Source: Janthinobacterium sp. TND4EL3 (lineage in GTDB: Bacteria; Pseudomonadota; Gammaproteobacteria; Burkholderiales; Burkholderiaceae_D). Taken from it: DNA of 64,000 nucleotides. Below the pieces are notes generated by a model. It worked only from the letters and a program-made list of their open reading frames with translations. It was not told the origin of the DNA and searched no databases. The DNA lies in assembly GCF_900156175.1 (NCBI RefSeq), contig NZ_FTMV01000013.1, forward strand, positions 160,634-224,633. Direction: 5' to 3'. Shown here piece by piece: positions 39,109-46,885 of the stretch (its first letter is position 1; each line of letters begins with the position of its first letter). The position numbers and the translations under genes were made by a program.

Positions 39109-39579
39109 ATGTCCCATCTGAAAACCCTGCTGGCCACGGCCCTGGCCGTGCTGTCCTTCTCCGCCGCTGCCCAGACGTCCGTGCAGATCAGCGACCCGTG
39201 GGTGCGCGCCACCGTGCCGCAGCAAAAAGCCACGGGCGCCTTCATGCAGATCACGGCGCCAAAAGCCATGCGGCTGCTGGAAGTGCGCTCGCCCGTGGCG
39301 GGCGTGGCGGAAATCCATGAAATGAGCATGGCGGACAATATGATGCGCATGCGCCAGGTCAAGGAAATCGCCTTGCCAGCCGGTAAAGCCGTCGAACTGA
39401 AGCCGGGCGGCTACCACGTGATGCTGCTGGACCTGAAAGGGCAGGTGAAGGCGGGCGACAAGATCCCGCTGACCCTGGTCGTCGAAGGCGAGGACAAGCG
39501 CCGCGAAACCATCGAAGTCAATGCCGTGGCCCGTCCGCTGGGCGCCAGCTCGGCCCCGATGCCGGCGATGAAACACTAA
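39109..39579 (+). CDS. Periplasmic copper chaperone PCu(A)C
   Basis: 156 residues from ATG 39109 (AAAGGA six bases upstream). Signal peptide LKTLLATALAVLSFSAAAQ; copper ligands in the family pattern H-x-M...M...H-x-M are visible as HEMSM, DNMMRM and GYHVMLL. It carries Cu(I) to the CuA centre together with SCO. A terminator follows within 20 bp. Confidence 0.93.
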   Translation: MSHLKTLLATALAVLSFSAAAQTSVQISDPWVRATVPQQKATGAFMQITAPKAMRLLEVRSPVAGVAEIHEMSMADNMMRMRQVKEIALPAGKAVELKPGGYHVMLLDLKGQVKAGDKIPLTLVVEGEDKRRETIEVNAVARPLGASSAPMPAMKH

Positions 39580-39597
39580 GCCTGCCGCTGTCCCTTG

Positions 39598-39623
39598 AAA
39601 AGCCCGGTACGCCGGGCTTTTTT
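39598..39623 (+). terminator. Terminator after the copper genes
   Basis: AAAAGCCCGG (39598-39607), TACG, CCGGGCTTTT (39612-39621) then more T. Confidence 0.92.
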
Positions 39624-39631
39624 GCGCCCGC

Positions 39632-39660
39632 CTGAAAGTTAAACGGTTGTTTGATATAAT
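39632..39660 (+). promoter_or_regulatory. Promoter of the tetR-exporter operon
   Basis: CTGAAA (39632-39637), 17-bp spacer, TATAAT (39655-39660). The spacer is filled by the first operator copy. Confidence 0.65.
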
Positions 39661-39687
39661 TCCGCACAATATTAAACAGCTGTTTAA
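39639..39687. promoter_or_regulatory. Two TetR operator copies flanking the -10 box
   Basis: TTAAACGGTTGTTTGA (39639-39654, imperfect) and TTAAACAGCTGTTTAA (39672-39687, perfect 16-bp palindrome). Centres are 33 bp apart, about three helical turns, one in the spacer and one over the start of transcription. Confidence 0.75.
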
Positions 39688-39701
39688 ATGATGGGAATGG
39701 C

Positions 39702-40364
39702 ATGGCGGAAGAGAAAGAAAACGAACCGGCGCGCGCGCGCATCCTGCAGGCGGCGGTGGAGCTGTTTGCCGACGACGGTTACAAGCTCGCGTCCGTGCGC
39801 AGGATATGCGAGGCGGCCCACGTCAACGTGGCGATGGTCAATTATTATTTTCATGGCAAGGAAGAGCTGTATCTGGCCGCCTTCGACCATGCGCGCGAAC
39901 TGGCGCGCGCCTCGGCCGCCGACGTGGCCGCCGCCAGCGCGCGGGCGCAGCTGCCTGCCGTGGAACAGTTGCGCCTGGCTATCGAGGCGCTCGTCTCGGA
40001 CATGCTGCGCCCGGGTCACGCATCGCTGTTCAGCCGCCTGGTGGCGCGCGAGCTGATCGAACCGACGGCCGCCATCCACAAGCTGGCCGAGCGCAATGTG
40101 CGTCCGCAGCACGCCCTGTTTACGGGCTTGATCCGTGGCGTGGTGGGGCCGGCCATGCCGGACGATGTGGTGCAGAAATGCGTGTTCAGCGTGATTGGCC
40201 AGGTGGTGTTCTATGCCCGTTCGCGCATCGTGCATGAACTGGTGGTGCCGGAGATCACCTATGACGAGGCGGGTATCGCCGATATCGCCCGGCACATTGC
40301 CGCCTTCTCGCTGGCGGCCCTGGACGGCTTGCGCCGTCAATATGCTGCGCAGGAGCTTGCATGA
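39702..40364 (+). CDS. TetR family regulator (CerR/DUF1956 C-terminal type)
   Basis: 220 residues. HTH at the N-terminus: ARILQAAVELFADDGYKLASVRRICEAAHVNVAMVNYYFHGKEELYLAAF. The C-terminal domain (LFSRLVARELIEPTAAIHKLAERNVRPQHALFTGLIRG) is of the kind found in E. coli YbiH/CecR, a repressor of drug-efflux genes. It sits behind two operator copies and overlaps the exporter gene by 4 bp (ATGA), so it should repress its own operon and be released by a transported compound. Confidence 0.9.
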   Translation: MAEEKENEPARARILQAAVELFADDGYKLASVRRICEAAHVNVAMVNYYFHGKEELYLAAFDHARELARASAADVAAASARAQLPAVEQLRLAIEALVSDMLRPGHASLFSRLVARELIEPTAAIHKLAERNVRPQHALFTGLIRGVVGPAMPDDVVQKCVFSVIGQVVFYARSRIVHELVVPEITYDEAGIADIARHIAAFSLAALDGLRRQYAAQELA

Positions 40365-41569
40365 AGACCAGAAACCTGACCCTGGTGCTGGCCGGCCTGG
40401 CCATGCTGGGCCCGTTCGCCACCGACACCTTTTTGCCATCGTTTCCCGCCATCAGCACGCATTTCGACGTCAGCAGCGTGCTGGTGCAGCAGACCCTGAG
40501 CGTCTACCTAGCCGCCTATGCCTTCATGACCCTGTTCTACGGCACCCTGTCCGACTCGTTCGGCCGCCGCCCCGTGATCCTGGCATCCTTGCTGATCTTT
40601 GCCATCGGCTCCATCGGCGCCGCGTTCGCACCGAGCTTTGGCTGGCTGCTGTTCTTCCGCGGCATGCAGGGCGCGTCGGCCGGCGCGGGCAGGGTGATCG
40701 GGCAAGCCATCGTGCGCGACAGTCTGGCTGGCGCGGCCGCGCAAAAGATGCTGGCCAATATCATGATGGTGTTCGGCATCGCACCCGCCATCGCCCCCAT
40801 CATCGGCGGCTGGCTGCACGTGGCCTACGGCTGGCAATCGACGTTCGTGTTCACGTTTTCCGTCACCGTGCTGCTGGCGCTCGCCTGCCTGAAAGGCTTG
40901 CCGGAAAGTTTAGCTGTCGGGCAACGTCAGCCTTTTCATCCAGGCAACATCGCGCGCAATTACTGGCTGGCCTTGCGCCACCGGGCATTCCTCTTGCGTT
41001 CGCTGGCCGTGGCCTTCGCCTTTGGCGGCTTTGCACTGTACATCGCCTCGGCCCCGCATTTCATCCTGGAACTGCTGGGCCTGCCGGAAACGGCGTTTGG
41101 CTGGATGTTCATCCCCATGGTGGCGGGCCTGGTCGGTGGTTCGGCGCTGTCGGGCAAGCTGGCCCACACGGTGAAAAGCGCCGTGCTGGTGTGCTGGGGC
41201 TTGCTGGCCATGGCGGTCACGGCGGCCATCAATATTGCTTACAACCACTGGTTCGCGGCCGGCATCCCGTTCGCCGTCGTGCCCGTGATGCTGTACGCGT
41301 TCGGCATGTCGCTGGCCTTGCCGGGCATGACCATGTCCACGCTCGACATCTTCCCGCAGATGCGGGGCCTGGCCGCGTCCCTGCAGAATTTCGTGCAAAT
41401 GCTGGTGTTTGCCCTGGTGTCCGGTTTTGTCGCACCCTTGCTGTTCGACAGTGCTTTTAAATTGGCGCTGGGGCAGGCTTCGGCCGTCGTGCTGGCCGCC
41501 GCATTCTGGTGGCTGGGCAGCCGCAAAGGGGCGGGGCAGGGCGCGGCAGCGATTATCAAAACAATATGA
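40361..41569 (+). CDS. Bcr/CflA family MFS multidrug exporter
   Basis: 402 residues, 12 membrane helices. Opens LVLAGLAMLGPFATDTFLPSFPAISTHFDVSSVLVQQTLSVYLAAYAFMTLFYGTLSDSFGRRPVILASL: the TDxxLPA-like motif and MFS motif A (GxLSDxFGRRPV) mark the Bcr/CflA subfamily, which exports bicyclomycin, chloramphenicol and other compounds in E. coli and relatives. Translationally coupled to the TetR gene upstream. Confidence 0.92.
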   Translation: MKTRNLTLVLAGLAMLGPFATDTFLPSFPAISTHFDVSSVLVQQTLSVYLAAYAFMTLFYGTLSDSFGRRPVILASLLIFAIGSIGAAFAPSFGWLLFFRGMQGASAGAGRVIGQAIVRDSLAGAAAQKMLANIMMVFGIAPAIAPIIGGWLHVAYGWQSTFVFTFSVTVLLALACLKGLPESLAVGQRQPFHPGNIARNYWLALRHRAFLLRSLAVAFAFGGFALYIASAPHFILELLGLPETAFGWMFIPMVAGLVGGSALSGKLAHTVKSAVLVCWGLLAMAVTAAINIAYNHWFAAGIPFAVVPVMLYAFGMSLALPGMTMSTLDIFPQMRGLAASLQNFVQMLVFALVSGFVAPLLFDSAFKLALGQASAVVLAAAFWWLGSRKGAGQGAAAIIKTI

Positions 41570-41691
41570 CCGGCCCTGGAAAAAGATGGCATGCTTTCTG
41601 CCTTGTTACACTGTGACAATCAGACCCCCGCTGCGGTCAGCACAGCACGCGCGCGGGTCTAAGCAGTTTTGCAACTTTACCTTTGGCTATC

Positions 41692-43032
41692 ATGCACTTG
41701 ATTAACTCCAGTTTGAACCACGCCTTGCGCGTGCCGCTGGCTGCGGAAATCCACTCGCGGCCGTTCTTGCAGCTCGACGCCCCCGAGCTGATCACCCACC
41801 TGGCCGTGTATAAAGATGACAGTGCGGCGCCCGGTGCGTCGAATATGGCGGCCCAGCACGCCACGCTGGCGGCCCTGTGCACGCATTTCGGCGTCACGCC
41901 TCCTAACGCCGAAGCCAAGTATTTTTACTACGACTTTGGCCGCTTCCGCCTGAAATGGGAATGCCACACGGAATTTGCCACGTTTACCTTCGCCGAACAC
42001 CCGGGCGCCGCCTTGCCCCTGGAGCAGGCGTTCGAGCGCATGCCACTGGAGCAATTGCCGCAGCATTGGCTGGCGGGCTTGAAGGGCAAGCTGATGGTGG
42101 CCGCCCACGTGGTGCTGGAACAGGCAACGGAGCCGGCCGAAATCTTCATGCAGGGCTTGTCGCGCGTGTTCGAGGGCAATACCCTGGCCGGCAGCAAAGT
42201 ATTGCAGGGCGGCGAATTGTGGACGGATTTCACGATCCAGTCCGACGGCTTCAGCCGTTTCGTCATCCGCGACGCGGGCATGCGTGCGCAGCAGTCGGGC
42301 CGGCTGGTGCAGCGCGTGCTGGAAATCGAAACCTACCGCATGATGGCCTTGCTGGGCCTGCCCTACGCCATGCAGGCGGCGCCATCGTTGAATGCCATCG
42401 AGAACGAACTGGCCACCCTGGCCGCCGCCATGGTCGACACGGACGATGCACCGGGAGCCGGCGATGATGGCGTGTCCGAGCAAGCCTTGCTTGACCGCAT
42501 CACGCGTCTGGCGGCCCGCATAGAAAAATTGTCACTCGACAATAGCTACCGCTTTTCCGCCTCGAAAGCCTACATGGGCCTTGTCAAGGCACGCATCGAG
42601 GAATTGCGCGAAGTGCGCATCGAGGGCATCCCCACGGTCGAGGAATTCATGGACCGCCGTTTGACGCCCGCCATGAATACCTGCGAAGCGATGTCCAGCC
42701 GCCAGGAAGCGATGGCGCAGCGCATCGCCAACACGAATGACTTGCTGCGCACGCGCGTGGGCATCGTGCAGGAATTGCAAAACCGGCAAATCCTGCAATC
42801 GATGAACGCCCGCGCGGCCCAGCAGCTGCGCCTGCAGCAAGCGGTGGAAGGCTTGTCCGTGGCCGCCATCTCGTACTACGTGATCGGCCTGTTCAGCTAC
42901 ACGGGCAAGGCGGCCAAGGTGCTGGGCTTGCCCGTGAACCCGGAAATCCTCGTCGGCGCCCTGGTGCCCTTCGTGGCCGGCGCCGTCTGGCTGGGCTTGC
43001 GCCGCATGCACCACAAGCTGCACGCGGACTGA
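41692..43032 (+). CDS. DUF3422 family protein
   Basis: 446 residues from ATG 41692 (a TTG three codons earlier is also possible). It opens LNHALRVPLAAEIHSRPFLQLDAPELITHLAVY, the family signature, and has a central helical region and two hydrophobic helices near the C-terminus (~395-440), so it is probably anchored in the inner membrane with a large cytoplasmic part. Function is unknown. No ribosome binding site is clear. Confidence 0.85.
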   Translation: MHLINSSLNHALRVPLAAEIHSRPFLQLDAPELITHLAVYKDDSAAPGASNMAAQHATLAALCTHFGVTPPNAEAKYFYYDFGRFRLKWECHTEFATFTFAEHPGAALPLEQAFERMPLEQLPQHWLAGLKGKLMVAAHVVLEQATEPAEIFMQGLSRVFEGNTLAGSKVLQGGELWTDFTIQSDGFSRFVIRDAGMRAQQSGRLVQRVLEIETYRMMALLGLPYAMQAAPSLNAIENELATLAAAMVDTDDAPGAGDDGVSEQALLDRITRLAARIEKLSLDNSYRFSASKAYMGLVKARIEELREVRIEGIPTVEEFMDRRLTPAMNTCEAMSSRQEAMAQRIANTNDLLRTRVGIVQELQNRQILQSMNARAAQQLRLQQAVEGLSVAAISYYVIGLFSYTGKAAKVLGLPVNPEILVGALVPFVAGAVWLGLRRMHHKLHAD

Positions 43033-43130
43033 GCCGTGTAAGCAGCTTTGCGGCTCCGGCGGCGCGTACGCCGCGCGCCGCCAATCTTTGCTATCGTGCT
43101 GGCCTCATTGTTTGCTACAAGGAAATCAGC

Positions 43131-44624
43131 GTGCTTGCCAAGGTTGGAGATATCTACAGTGTGTTTTCGCACAGGCTGCAGCAGTATGTGGCTTGCCAGG
43201 TCACGGCCATCGACGATGCGGCGTCCGGCAGCGCCCCGCTGGCCGCCATTTTGCAGCTGGACTGGACGGGCGACGCCTTGCCCGATGCCGCGGCCGTGCA
43301 GGCGATGCGCCCGCTGGTGTGCGATTACTATTTCTGGAACAGCCGCCACGACCACAGCTTTGCCAATGCAAAAGTGCCGCGCCATTACACCCTGGTGGCC
43401 AATGTCGCGCCCCTGGTCGAGACGGCAGTGAAAAGCTACAGCGGCGGCTGGCACATGGGCGACAGCGTGTACCGCCAGCGCCGCTGGGAGCAGCTCGACC
43501 CGGCCAGGCGCCAGCGCTTCAAGGCGGCGTCGAGCGAGGAAGTGATGGTCGGTGGCCAGGCCGTGCGGCAAAAGACGAGCCGCATCGGCGACGACATCCT
43601 GCAGGCGATCAGCGACCTGTCCGAACTGGACCGGTTGCCTTGCCTGACGACCATCGAGACGCGCCACGGCAGCGCGGCGCTGGCTGCCTACATCAACAGC
43701 AACCCCATCATCAACGAAGTGCAGTGGCAGTCCTCGACGGAGGGCGAACTCGACTTGCGCAACAGCAATGTCAGCCGCCTCGTCGTGCATGGCGCAGGCT
43801 TGCGCTCGCTGCGCCTGAACGAGGGTGTGAGCACCCTGATACTGAATGGCGCGCCGTCGCCCGCGCTGCGCATCGACGATCCGCATGCGGGGCGCTTCCT
43901 GCGGCTGCAGTTGTCCGGCGCCCTGGCGCCATTCCACGGCCTTGACCAGCTGGCGCGCCTGTCGCTGAGCGCGATGCCGGTGGTCGATTTCGACGCCGTG
44001 GCGCAGCGTTTCCCCTTGCTGACGGACCTGACCGTGTGGGGCAAGCCGGGACTGGCGTCAAACGTGGCCAGCATCGCCAGACTGGATCGTTTGCGCTCCT
44101 TCACCGCGTATGAACTGTTCGGCTACGGTGCCGGCGACTTCCCCGCGCCGGCGCAGTTGCCGGCCTTGTCCAGCCTGTGCCTGGCCAGCCTGCCGGCCGA
44201 CGCCGCCAAGGCCATCAAGGCCAGCTATAAAAAGGCGGCGGCGCTGGGTCTGGACTTGTCCGTGACGCGGCCGCGCAAGCCGGAATGGCTGGCGGAAAAC
44301 CTGGATAATCCGTTCCGCGACTGGGATGGCCGCGCACATATTGCGGCAGCGTATGCCAAGAAGGCCGCGCAGGCGTATAAAAAGCTACTGGCCACGGCGC
44401 GCACGCTCGACGCCGCGAACGATGCCGGGACGGCGCAAGCCGTGGCGCAGGAAATGGTCACCGCCTACGTCGGCGTGTTCAACCAGATAGAGCGGCGCTC
44501 CAGCGTCATCGAGACGGTGGAGCGCGATGAAATCTACGTGGCGCTGGAGCAGGTGCTGACGCAGGTGCCGCTGCCGGATGTGGCTGCGCTGTACGCCCTG
44601 TTCGACCGCCTGCGCGATTTTTAG
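43131..44624 (+). CDS. Large hypothetical protein with leucine-rich-repeat-like centre
   Basis: 497 residues from GTG 43131 (ACAAGGAAATCAGC upstream). N-terminal ~110 residues begin VGDIYSVFSHRLQQYVACQVTAID, a beta-rich domain. The middle (~200-370) has irregular ~20-23-residue leucine-rich repeats: GELDLRNSNVSRLVVHGAGLRSLRLNEGVSTLILNG, then LARLSLSAMPVVDFDAVAQRFPLLTDLTVWG. The C-terminus is helical. No signal peptide or membrane helix; cytoplasmic. Function unknown; the LRR-like part suggests protein binding. Confidence 0.7.
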   Translation: MLAKVGDIYSVFSHRLQQYVACQVTAIDDAASGSAPLAAILQLDWTGDALPDAAAVQAMRPLVCDYYFWNSRHDHSFANAKVPRHYTLVANVAPLVETAVKSYSGGWHMGDSVYRQRRWEQLDPARRQRFKAASSEEVMVGGQAVRQKTSRIGDDILQAISDLSELDRLPCLTTIETRHGSAALAAYINSNPIINEVQWQSSTEGELDLRNSNVSRLVVHGAGLRSLRLNEGVSTLILNGAPSPALRIDDPHAGRFLRLQLSGALAPFHGLDQLARLSLSAMPVVDFDAVAQRFPLLTDLTVWGKPGLASNVASIARLDRLRSFTAYELFGYGAGDFPAPAQLPALSSLCLASLPADAAKAIKASYKKAAALGLDLSVTRPRKPEWLAENLDNPFRDWDGRAHIAAAYAKKAAQAYKKLLATARTLDAANDAGTAQAVAQEMVTAYVGVFNQIERRSSVIETVERDEIYVALEQVLTQVPLPDVAALYALFDRLRDF

Positions 44625-44635
44625 TCAGGCATGCG

Positions 44636-44681
44636 CTAGAAAAAAAGTTCTAGACATTGAGTTCTAGAATCGGTATTCTAG
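44636..44681 (+). promoter_or_regulatory. Repeated TTCTAG operator array upstream of blaI
   Basis: CTAGAA at 44636-44641, then TTCTAG at 44648, 44662 and 44676: the three direct copies are exactly 14 bp apart, and the middle copy is part of the palindrome TTCTAGAA. The array ends 4 bp before the repressor ATG. A natural candidate for BlaI-type repressor binding. Confidence 0.7.
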
Positions 44682-44685
44682 CGTC

Positions 44686-45081
44686 ATGTTAAAACATACC
44701 TCCACTCCCCATCCCACGGCCGCCGAACTGGACCTGCTGCGCATCCTGTGGCGGCGCGGCCCGTCCGACGCGCGCGCCGTGTACGACGCCCTGGCCGAAG
44801 AGCGTGCCGACGCCAGCTACGCCACCGTGCTGCGCCAGTTGCAATTGATGCATGGCAAGGGCTTGCTGAGCCGCGACGAAAGCCAGCGGCCGCAGCTGTA
44901 TGCGGCCGTCGAGGCGCAGGAAAAGCTGCAGACCAGCTTGCTCAAGGACTTGATCGGCAAGGTGTTTTCCGGTTCCGGCAAGGCGCTCGTGCTGACGGCC
45001 CTGCGCGAGCACGTGAGCGACGCCGAACGCGTGGAAATTGAAAAAATCCTGCGTGGCGACAGGGATGGCGGCCAGCCATGA
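44686..45081 (+). CDS. blaI: BlaI/MecI family transcriptional repressor
   Basis: 131 residues. Winged helix: TAAELDLLRILWRRGPSDARAVYDALAEERADASYATVLRQLQLMHGKGLLSRDES, followed by a helical dimerisation tail, as in BlaI/MecI (about 125 residues). In the staphylococcal systems the receptor protease triggers cleavage of the repressor. Here it overlaps the receptor gene by 4 bp and lies 4 bp downstream of a TTCTAG array, so autoregulation is likely. The very short distance from the array leaves no room for a ribosome binding site; the mRNA may be leaderless or nearly so. Confidence 0.9.
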   Translation: MLKHTSTPHPTAAELDLLRILWRRGPSDARAVYDALAEERADASYATVLRQLQLMHGKGLLSRDESQRPQLYAAVEAQEKLQTSLLKDLIGKVFSGSGKALVLTALREHVSDAERVEIEKILRGDRDGGQP

Positions 45082-46826
45082 GCTTGCCCATCATGGCCGC
45101 CTTCCTGCCTGCGCTGGGCTGGGTGCTGCTGTATTTCGTCTGGCAGGGCCTGTTGATCGGCGGCGCCGCCGCAGTGGGGCTGTGGCTGCTGCGCGACGCC
45201 GGGCCGCGCTGGCGCTATGCGCTGTGCGCGCTGGCCCTGCTGCTGTGCCTGGGCATGCCCGCCGCGCACTTGCTGGCCCTGCTGCTCGATGGCGGGCCGG
45301 CGCAGGCCCGCGCATCCGTGGCGGCGCTGCCCGCGTGGCGCTCCGCCGTCGCTGCCTGGCTGCCGGCCCTGGTGCTGGCCTGGAGCGCCGGTGTCGCCCT
45401 GATGAGCTTGCGCCTGTGCCTGGGCCTGGCCTGGGTCGGCAAGCTGCGCCGCCAGGCCGTGGCGGCGCCGGCCATCTGGCAGGCGCGCCTCGATGCGCTG
45501 GCCGTGCGCCTGGGCTTGCCAAGCCCGCTGCCGCTCAAGCTGCATGAGGGGCTGTCCGGTCCCGTCACGCTCGGTTTCTGGCGTCCCGTCGTGCTCTTGC
45601 CCGTCGCCTTGTTGAGCGGCATGCCGGTGGCGCTGGTCGAAGCCTTGCTCGCGCATGAACTGGCGCACGTGCGGCGCTGGGATTACCTGGTCAACCTGCT
45701 GCAAAACGTGGCCGAGGCGCTGCTGTTTTTTCACCCCGTCGTCTGGTGGCTGTCGGCGCGCATGCGGGCCGAACGGGAGCAGGTGGCCGACGCGCTGGCC
45801 GCGCAGGCGCTGCAAGACCCGCAGCAGCTGGCCACGGCGCTGCATGCCTTGTCCCTGCAGGCGGGGGCGCCGCGCCAGCCCGGCCTGGCCATGTCGGCCC
45901 GGGGCGGGGCGCTGCTCACGCGCATCCGTTCCCTGATGGCGCCCGCGCCGGCCGCCAGCGGCTGGAAGCTGGCCGTGCCCGCCTTGCTGCTGGCCGGCGC
46001 CACCCTGCTGCTGCAGGCGCAGGGCAAGCCGGCCGTCACGGCGGCGACGATTGCCGGCGCCGCTACCGCGATGCTGGACTTGCCCGTCAGCGCCAGGCAC
46101 ATGCTGGTGTTTGACGACAGCACGGGCCAGGTGCTGATGGCAAAAGACGCGGACGCCGTCGTGCCCATCGCCTCGATTACCAAGCTGATGACGGCCATGG
46201 TGGTGCTCGACGCGGGGCTCGATCCCGCTGAAACGCTGCGCATCGCGCGCGCCGACGGCGACTCGTCGCTGCAGCGCCACAGCCTGCTGGCCGATGGCGT
46301 GGCCGTGTCGCGCGGCACGCTGTTGCAACTGGCGCTGCTGCCATCCGAAAACCGCGCCGCCGCCGCGCTGGCGCGCACCTATCCGGGCGGCAACGCTGCC
46401 TTTGCGCAAGCGCTGCAGGCGAAGATACGCGCGCTGGGCCTCACGCGCACCACGCTGACGGACCCCGTCGGCAGTTCGCCCGCCAATACGTCGACGGCCA
46501 GCGAGGTGGCGAAGATCGTCGCGGCCGCCGCGCGCTACCCGGACATCGCCCGCATCACCAGCCACCCGCAAGCGAGCGTGGCCGTCGATGGCAAGTGGCG
46601 CACCCTGCACAACACCAATCCGCTCGTCGGCGGCAAGGGCTGGGACATTCTGCTGTCGAAAACGGGCAGCAGCCACGAGGCGGGCAGCTGCCTGAGCATG
46701 CGCATGCGCAGCGGCGGCAAGCACGTCACCGTGGTGCTGCTGGACGCCGACGGCGCGCAGCGGCGCTCGCTCGACGCCGGACACATCCGCGATACCCTGG
46801 CCGACAGGACCGGCCGCATGCATTGA
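45078..46826 (+). CDS. M56 (BlaR1-like) metallopeptidase fused to an S11 D-alanyl-D-alanine peptidase domain
   Basis: 582 residues. N-terminal half: multi-helix membrane protein with the M56 zinc-protease motif HELAH (193-197) and RAEREQVADALA downstream, as in BlaR1/MecR1. A membrane helix (~295-315) leads to a periplasmic penicillin-binding domain of the S11/PBP7 type: SITKLM (SxxK, Ser366-Lys369), SEN (423-425) and KTG (528-530), all intact. Classical BlaR1 instead has a class D-like sensor. Inference: beta-lactam acylates Ser366 and activates the protease against BlaI. The S11 domain could alternatively be an active DD-endopeptidase. Confidence 0.88.
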   Translation: MSLPIMAAFLPALGWVLLYFVWQGLLIGGAAAVGLWLLRDAGPRWRYALCALALLLCLGMPAAHLLALLLDGGPAQARASVAALPAWRSAVAAWLPALVLAWSAGVALMSLRLCLGLAWVGKLRRQAVAAPAIWQARLDALAVRLGLPSPLPLKLHEGLSGPVTLGFWRPVVLLPVALLSGMPVALVEALLAHELAHVRRWDYLVNLLQNVAEALLFFHPVVWWLSARMRAEREQVADALAAQALQDPQQLATALHALSLQAGAPRQPGLAMSARGGALLTRIRSLMAPAPAASGWKLAVPALLLAGATLLLQAQGKPAVTAATIAGAATAMLDLPVSARHMLVFDDSTGQVLMAKDADAVVPIASITKLMTAMVVLDAGLDPAETLRIARADGDSSLQRHSLLADGVAVSRGTLLQLALLPSENRAAAALARTYPGGNAAFAQALQAKIRALGLTRTTLTDPVGSSPANTSTASEVAKIVAAAARYPDIARITSHPQASVAVDGKWRTLHNTNPLVGGKGWDILLSKTGSSHEAGSCLSMRMRSGGKHVTVVLLDADGAQRRSLDAGHIRDTLADRTGRMH

Positions 46827-46885
46827 TACCCCCCCGGGCGCGCCGCGCGGCGGCCGCCTTTCTTTTTTACACTCTGGAGATGACA

